From: Paraflavitalea sp. CAU 1676 | Lineage (GTDB): Bacteria; Bacteroidota; Bacteroidia; Chitinophagales; Chitinophagaceae | Direction: 5' to 3' | Assembly: GCF_029223285.1 (NCBI RefSeq) | Contig: NZ_JARHUJ010000002.1 | Span: 744,001 to 808,000 of the forward strand | Length of the DNA: 64,000 nt | Shown: piece by piece, positions 60,454-64,000 of the stretch | How the letters are laid out: each line of letters starts with the position of its first letter | Numbering within the stretch: the first letter of the stretch is position 1 | Notes under the pieces: model-generated | The model's input: the letters and a program-made list of their open reading frames with translations, nothing else | Told to the model about the DNA's origin: nothing | The model's database searches: none | Position numbers and translations under genes: made by a program

Positions 60454-61227
60454 ATGACTAAACAATTTTCATTACTCCTCATCACTTGCCTTGCCATAGC
60501 ATCGGTAAGCCTTGCACAACAAAAAACAGCTGGCTGGTTATTAGACAGCATGCCGGCCAGCCTTGAAACAGACTATGCCCTGAGCGCGTTGCCTCCCCAT
60601 TTACGGAGTGCAGCCACGGTGTATTTACTTGACCCGAAAAAAGGATATTACCTGGCGCGTAAGGGAACCAACGGCTTCTGCACCTACGTAAACCGTACTG
60701 AATGGGAAAGGGCAGAATTTGTACAGGATACCTATGCGGCCATCAGTTATGATTCCGTAGGTTCCACCATTTATTTGCCGGTGGCATTCGCTGTAGCAGC
60801 GATGAGAGCTTCCGGAAAATATTCTCCCCAACAAATAAGAGATACTATTGTGCAGCGTGTAAAAGCAGGTATCTATAAAGCTCCTGCAAGGACCGGCATT
60901 TCTTATATGCTCTCTCCGCTATTGCGTACCCGGTTGGATGAAGGCATTGTAAACCACATCATGCCTCACTATATGTTTTATGCGCCCAACCTGGAGAATG
61001 TAGATGTAGGTGGCAAATGGGTAAGTGGCGGACATCAACCGTTTGTTATCAACAGCGGTGAGGTGCTGGACAAAGCGCATTCCATTTTCAATTTCATCAT
61101 TCTTGCTGCGGGTGAATCTGAAAAAGCACAGATCATCGCAGACCATCAAGCGTTATTGAAAAGATTGGCTGACTATAAGCCCATCCTGGCTTTAGCCACC
61201 AACAAAACAATGGAGCATGGTCATTAA
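60454..61227 (+). CDS. Secreted hypothetical protein
   Basis: 257 residues from the ATG at 60454. A signal peptide (MTKQFSLLLITCLAIASVSL, cut after AQ) is followed by a soluble alpha/beta protein with MPHYMFYAPNLENVDVGG and GGHQPFVINSG. I recall similar uncharacterised proteins in Bacteroidota but no named domain. The next gene, a membrane protein, starts 35 bases later on the same strand. Confidence 0.7.
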   Translation: MTKQFSLLLITCLAIASVSLAQQKTAGWLLDSMPASLETDYALSALPPHLRSAATVYLLDPKKGYYLARKGTNGFCTYVNRTEWERAEFVQDTYAAISYDSVGSTIYLPVAFAVAAMRASGKYSPQQIRDTIVQRVKAGIYKAPARTGISYMLSPLLRTRLDEGIVNHIMPHYMFYAPNLENVDVGGKWVSGGHQPFVINSGEVLDKAHSIFNFIILAAGESEKAQIIADHQALLKRLADYKPILALATNKTMEHGH

Positions 61228-61261
61228 ACAAGATAGGTGCCTGGACTTCTAAACCACTCTT

Positions 61262-61933
61262 ATGTACGTTTTACTGGCTATCGCTTTTTCACTGGTTGGC
61301 TTTTTGCTTTCTTTCCTCCGAACGGGAAGGCATCCCGTTGCGATGCAAACCTTATCGCTTGTGGTGCTTTGGCTGGCACTGATCGTAACCGCCGCCAATG
61401 CCCTCGTATTCTTTGCCGGTTTGCCTGCCGGCATTTTGAAAAACGGCTTGCTGATCATTTACAATGGGGGGAAAGCTATTTGGTTCCTTCCTGCTGTTTT
61501 GCTCGCTTCCTTACTGGCCCGGGGCAGGGGAGCGGACAACCTTTCTGTGCTGAGACGCCCTATGCTTGCCGCGGCTATCCTGTGCGCGGGTTTCTTTTTT
61601 ATGGTCACCATCGGCAAATGGCGCCACCTTGACGAGATGAAAACTTTCTTCCTTCAATCAGGGTACCCGGTCTATTTCCTTTATCTTAATATGGGGGTCG
61701 AATGCCTGGCTTCTGCAGGCTTACTGCTCCATCGTAGCTGGAGATGGGGTATGGTATGCGCCATTGTTCTTTTGCTGATGATGCTGGCTGCCGTGTTTAC
61801 GCACGTCAGGAACGGTGACCCTATTACAGACTCCTACGACGCCTTCATGCAGCTACTACTATTATTACTGTTAACGTTGTTGCTTATCCTGGAAAGGAAA
61901 TATAAGTTTCTCAAAAAGGCGTATGTTGCCTGA
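61262..61933 (+). CDS. Multi-pass membrane protein
   Basis: 223 residues with about seven hydrophobic helices. The part near residues 135-165 (QSGYPVYFLYLNMGVECLAS) resembles DoxX-like helices, but the overall family is not clear. No catalytic or transport signature. It probably shares a transcript with the secreted protein upstream. Confidence 0.6.
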   Translation: MYVLLAIAFSLVGFLLSFLRTGRHPVAMQTLSLVVLWLALIVTAANALVFFAGLPAGILKNGLLIIYNGGKAIWFLPAVLLASLLARGRGADNLSVLRRPMLAAAILCAGFFFMVTIGKWRHLDEMKTFFLQSGYPVYFLYLNMGVECLASAGLLLHRSWRWGMVCAIVLLLMMLAAVFTHVRNGDPITDSYDAFMQLLLLLLLTLLLILERKYKFLKKAYVA

Positions 61934-61973
61934 ACCTTCAAATCCCGGTGATTCATTTCGCTGCGAGCAGCAC

Positions 61974-62372
61974 CTATGCTGCTTTCCTCTTCAAGCGCGC
62001 CAGTGAAATAGCACTCAGCAAGGTGGCCACGAGCGCTATTACCAACGCAACGATGGCGCCTGCCCGTCCGCCCCCCGTACCAAAATCGCCCCTGTTGTAG
62101 AACAGGTGCAGCAGACTGAGTAAAATGCCTGCCATCCCGAGCAACAACGCAAGGCGCAGTTTGTTTTGCCGGGGCTTCTGACTGGCAGGATCGCCTGCCC
62201 CTGGCCGGGCCCTGATCGAGAGGATCAAACTGGTAATCGCCACCGCCACCCCCACGAGCGACTTAACCCGCGCGCTGGTGAGGCCGGTTACAGGTGTGTT
62301 ATTCTGTGCCCATACCCATACAGGCAACGATATTACGAATAAGCATACACTTACTGTACGAAGTCTTTTCAT
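61974..62372 (-). CDS. DUF6223-family membrane protein
   Basis: 132 residues with a signal-like first helix (ending VWAQ) and three further helices (about 35-52, 70-88, 100-122). TGLTSARVKSLVGVAVAI and GDFGTGGGRAGAIVALVIAL are the family hallmarks of DUF6223. The function is unknown. The start overlaps the stop of the DUF4199 gene (ATGA at 62369-62372). Confidence 0.75.
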   Translation of the reverse strand: MKRLRTVSVCLFVISLPVWVWAQNNTPVTGLTSARVKSLVGVAVAITSLILSIRARPGAGDPASQKPRQNKLRLALLLGMAGILLSLLHLFYNRGDFGTGGGRAGAIVALVIALVATLLSAISLARLKRKAA

Positions 62373-62893
62373 ACTGATTGTTTTTGATTGTTAGCGGGCC
62401 TGGTTTTTAAGATCAGCGAACTGATGAATGCCACCACCAACCCAACCGGCAGTACTTCATAATAGGTGATCAACACCACGAATAAGGGGTGCTTGTACCT
62501 TTCCCTGAAAAGAGCCATTTCCTGCGTCCGGGCAGCCAGCCTCGAAGGGGAACTGTTTTTTAGGACATGCTCCGTATACACATCAAGGTAGTCGGGCACA
62601 AACAAGTAATAATATCCTACCCATACCAATACATATAGGCTGGAGCCTACCAAGGCAATCAGGCAGCCCATTTTGAAGGCCCTGCCAAAGGAGATGGTTC
62701 CCTGAAGGTGCTTGTCCCGGTAATTCCTGATCCCAAAGTAGACCAGTGAAAACATGACCACCATAGCGGTATAACCAATGACCACTTTGGCCTGGTATCC
62801 CGGATTCGAATACAATTTGCCCACCTTGACAACCATATGCGCTGAAAAGATGAGGCCTGTTACGAACCCATATATCAAAACATTTCTTTTCAT
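62369..62893 (-). CDS. DUF4199-domain membrane protein
   Basis: 174 residues with four transmembrane helices (about 5-22, 38-56, 72-95, 140-162). MVVMFSLVYFGIRNYRDKHL followed by ISFGRAFKMG is the typical DUF4199 motif of Bacteroidota. No known biochemical role. It is the first gene of a pair with DUF6223. Confidence 0.82.
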   Translation of the reverse strand: MKRNVLIYGFVTGLIFSAHMVVKVGKLYSNPGYQAKVVIGYTAMVVMFSLVYFGIRNYRDKHLQGTISFGRAFKMGCLIALVGSSLYVLVWVGYYYLFVPDYLDVYTEHVLKNSSPSRLAARTQEMALFRERYKHPLFVVLITYYEVLPVGLVVAFISSLILKTRPANNQKQSV

Positions 62894-62993
62894 TTTTGTG
62901 TAGCCGGGATTAGTACAAAGCTATGGGCTGATCGAATGCCCGTATTCATACTTTAGTACCAATCTGTAATTTCCTACCAAAGTATGAGTATTA

Positions 62994-63461
62994 TCAATGG
63001 ATGATTTTCAGGCGTTTAGATTTTTCGATGGCCTGTGTACGACTTTTCACGTCCATTTTTACAAAGAGGTTGGATACATGGGTCTTGATCGTACTGACCG
63101 AGAGGTATAAATGGCTGGCTATTTCCGCATTACTATGCCCTTTGGTGAGCAACTGCAGCACCTCGTATTCTCTTGCCGAGAGGTTCAGTTTCTTTAATTC
63201 GGTTTCATTAACGGTAGCTTGCTCCGTGTTGTTAATGATGATCTCCTTTTCAATGACGATCGTTTTAACCCGCGTCCTGACAAGTTGCCGCGCCATCCAT
63301 ACGCCCAACACGGTAAAGAACACGGCGATGAGGCCTACGTACACGTCGACTGCGTTGTCAAGTATCAATACCTTCCACTGCAGCCATTTGAGGGTGAAGA
63401 TCAACACGGCCAGGCATACGCCATATAACAGAATATGCCTGATGTCTTTCCTTGATGTCAT
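62994..63461 (-). CDS. LuxR-type HTH regulator with membrane anchor
   Basis: 155 residues from the ATG at 63461 (MTSRKDIRH). Two membrane helices (about 8-28 and 40-58) precede a short coiled coil and a C-terminal GerE/LuxR HTH (LSAREYEVLQLLTKGHSNAE, IASHLYLSVSTIKTHVSNLF). A membrane-bound one-component regulator is likely. It is divergent from the ArsR gene. The repeats at 63493-63533 lie between them. Confidence 0.85.
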   Translation of the reverse strand: MTSRKDIRHILLYGVCLAVLIFTLKWLQWKVLILDNAVDVYVGLIAVFFTVLGVWMARQLVRTRVKTIVIEKEIIINNTEQATVNETELKKLNLSAREYEVLQLLTKGHSNAEIASHLYLSVSTIKTHVSNLFVKMDVKSRTQAIEKSKRLKIIH

Positions 63462-63492
63462 GCCCAAAGGTATAAATTCAGAAATATTTTTG

Positions 63493-63533
63493 CGCAAGCA
63501 AATACTTGCCTATATTCGCAAGCAAATACTTGC
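63493..63533. promoter_or_regulatory. Twin operator sites in the LuxR/ArsR divergent promoter region
   Basis: CGCAAGCAAATACTTGC occurs twice (63493-63509 and 63517-63533), 24 bases apart, and each copy contains the inverted repeat GCAAG-N6-CTTGC. The second copy ends 3 bases before the ArsR start codon. Size and place fit an ArsR dimer operator with autorepression. Confidence 0.75.
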
Positions 63534-63535
63534 AT

Positions 63536-63937
63536 ATGATGGAAGCCAGGCGGGATGTATTTCAGGCTATTGCCGACCCTACAAGACGCGAAATAATCAA
63601 TTTGGTATCTCAGGAATCAATGAACCTCAATGCCATTGCAGACAGGTTTGACATGACCCGGCAGGCTGTTTCGCTGCACATCAAGATCCTGCAGGAATGC
63701 GGCCTTATCATGATCAATCAACAGGGCAGGGAACGATTTTGCGAGGCCAAACTAACCCAGTTAAAGGAGATATCTGACTGGGTAGACCAATACCGACAGT
63801 TCTGGCAACAAAACTTCGATTCGCTCGACAAGTACCTGCAGAAGATTCAGTCAACCAATAAATCAACGGGTAAGCCAACCAAAAAGTCAACCACTCAGTC
63901 ACCCAACAAATCAAAAAGGAATAAAAATGGAAAGTAA
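63536..63937 (+). CDS. ArsR-family transcriptional regulator
   Basis: 133 residues from the ATG at 63536 (second ATG at 63539). Winged helix: RRDVFQAIADPTRREIINLV, AIADRFDMTRQAVSLHIKIL, ECGLIMINQQGRERFCEAKL. The metal-binding ELCV-type motif is absent. This is the SRPBCC-linked ArsR subgroup. The C-terminal tail is a run of Lys/Thr/Ser/Asn repeats (TNKSTGKPTKKSTTQSPNKS), possibly disordered. It overlaps the next gene by 11 bases. Confidence 0.9.
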   Translation: MMEARRDVFQAIADPTRREIINLVSQESMNLNAIADRFDMTRQAVSLHIKILQECGLIMINQQGRERFCEAKLTQLKEISDWVDQYRQFWQQNFDSLDKYLQKIQSTNKSTGKPTKKSTTQSPNKSKRNKNGK

Positions 63938-64000
63938 ACATCCAACCAGCGAGGCGCCGGAACTCTTGATCACGCGGGTGTTCGATGCGCCGAAACAATT
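63927..64000 (+). CDS. SRPBCC (AHSA1-like) domain protein, 5' end only
   Basis: Starts at the ATG at 63927 inside the ArsR gene and runs off the window. The 24 visible residues (MESKHPTSEAPELLITRVFD onward) match the first strand of the START/AHSA1-like fold. ArsR-SRPBCC pairs of this kind are common. Confidence 0.75.
   Translation, partial: MESKHPTSEAPELLITRVFDAPKQ

Overview
The window looks like a chromosome segment of a Bacteroidota species, most likely of the Chitinophagaceae. I infer this from family content (DUF4468, DUF4199, DUF6223, NamZ, Bacteroidota-type tyrosine recombinase and MobA/MobC), the near absence of Shine-Dalgarno sequences, and a TTG-N21-TAnnTTTG promoter. The core DNA is moderately GC-rich. 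The accessory DNA is clearly more AT-rich, especially about 23.7-30 kb.

Layout. 1-4.3 kb is core: an OmpA-type lipoprotein, a small lipoprotein, a glycosyltransferase, an internally deleted gcvH remnant and a marR-membrane protein pair. A tRNA-Ser(UGA) at 4294-4378 is the integration site of two elements in tandem. Its last bases recur as an 18-bp exact copy at 30129-30146 and as a shorter, decayed copy at 45211-45222.

Island A (about 4.38-30.14 kb) is a mobilizable element. It carries an integrase next to the tRNA, a relaxase, MobC, a Toprim primase, an excisionase-like HTH protein and a candidate oriT. Its cargo has a defence flavour: an S1 protease module, DUF5677 and HExxH proteins, a PD-(D/E)XK protein, XRE and ECF-sigma regulators with a candidate structured RNA, a frameshifted Fic gene, a giant DUF4297-STAND NTPase between 0.2-kb direct repeats, and an AT-rich cassette (DUF6575-like, MltR/HEPN-like, DGQHR/DndB-like, membrane proteins, HNH nuclease, Abi-alpha-like).

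Island B (about 30.15-45.2 kb) has no integrase or mobilization genes. It holds a second, differently decayed copy of the protease module, a caspase / beta-sandwich protein / metallo-beta-lactamase operon, and a six-gene operon: ECF sigma factor, helical XRE-like protein, Cas4-like Fe-S nuclease, full-length prokaryotic Argonaute with an apparently intact DEDD tetrad, small helical protein, HExxH metallopeptidase. This last operon is the strongest candidate for an undescribed system.

45.2-64 kb is mainly core: an antiporter, a NEW3/ABC exporter operon, NamZ, RidA-like, AraC and SDR genes, membrane proteins, a LuxR-type gene divergent from an ArsR-SRPBCC pair, and an unusual array of fifteen 11-bp repeats. 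It also contains a further three-gene candidate conflict operon (membrane hydrolase, EACC1-like protein, HExxH protein; 52.2-55.4 kb).
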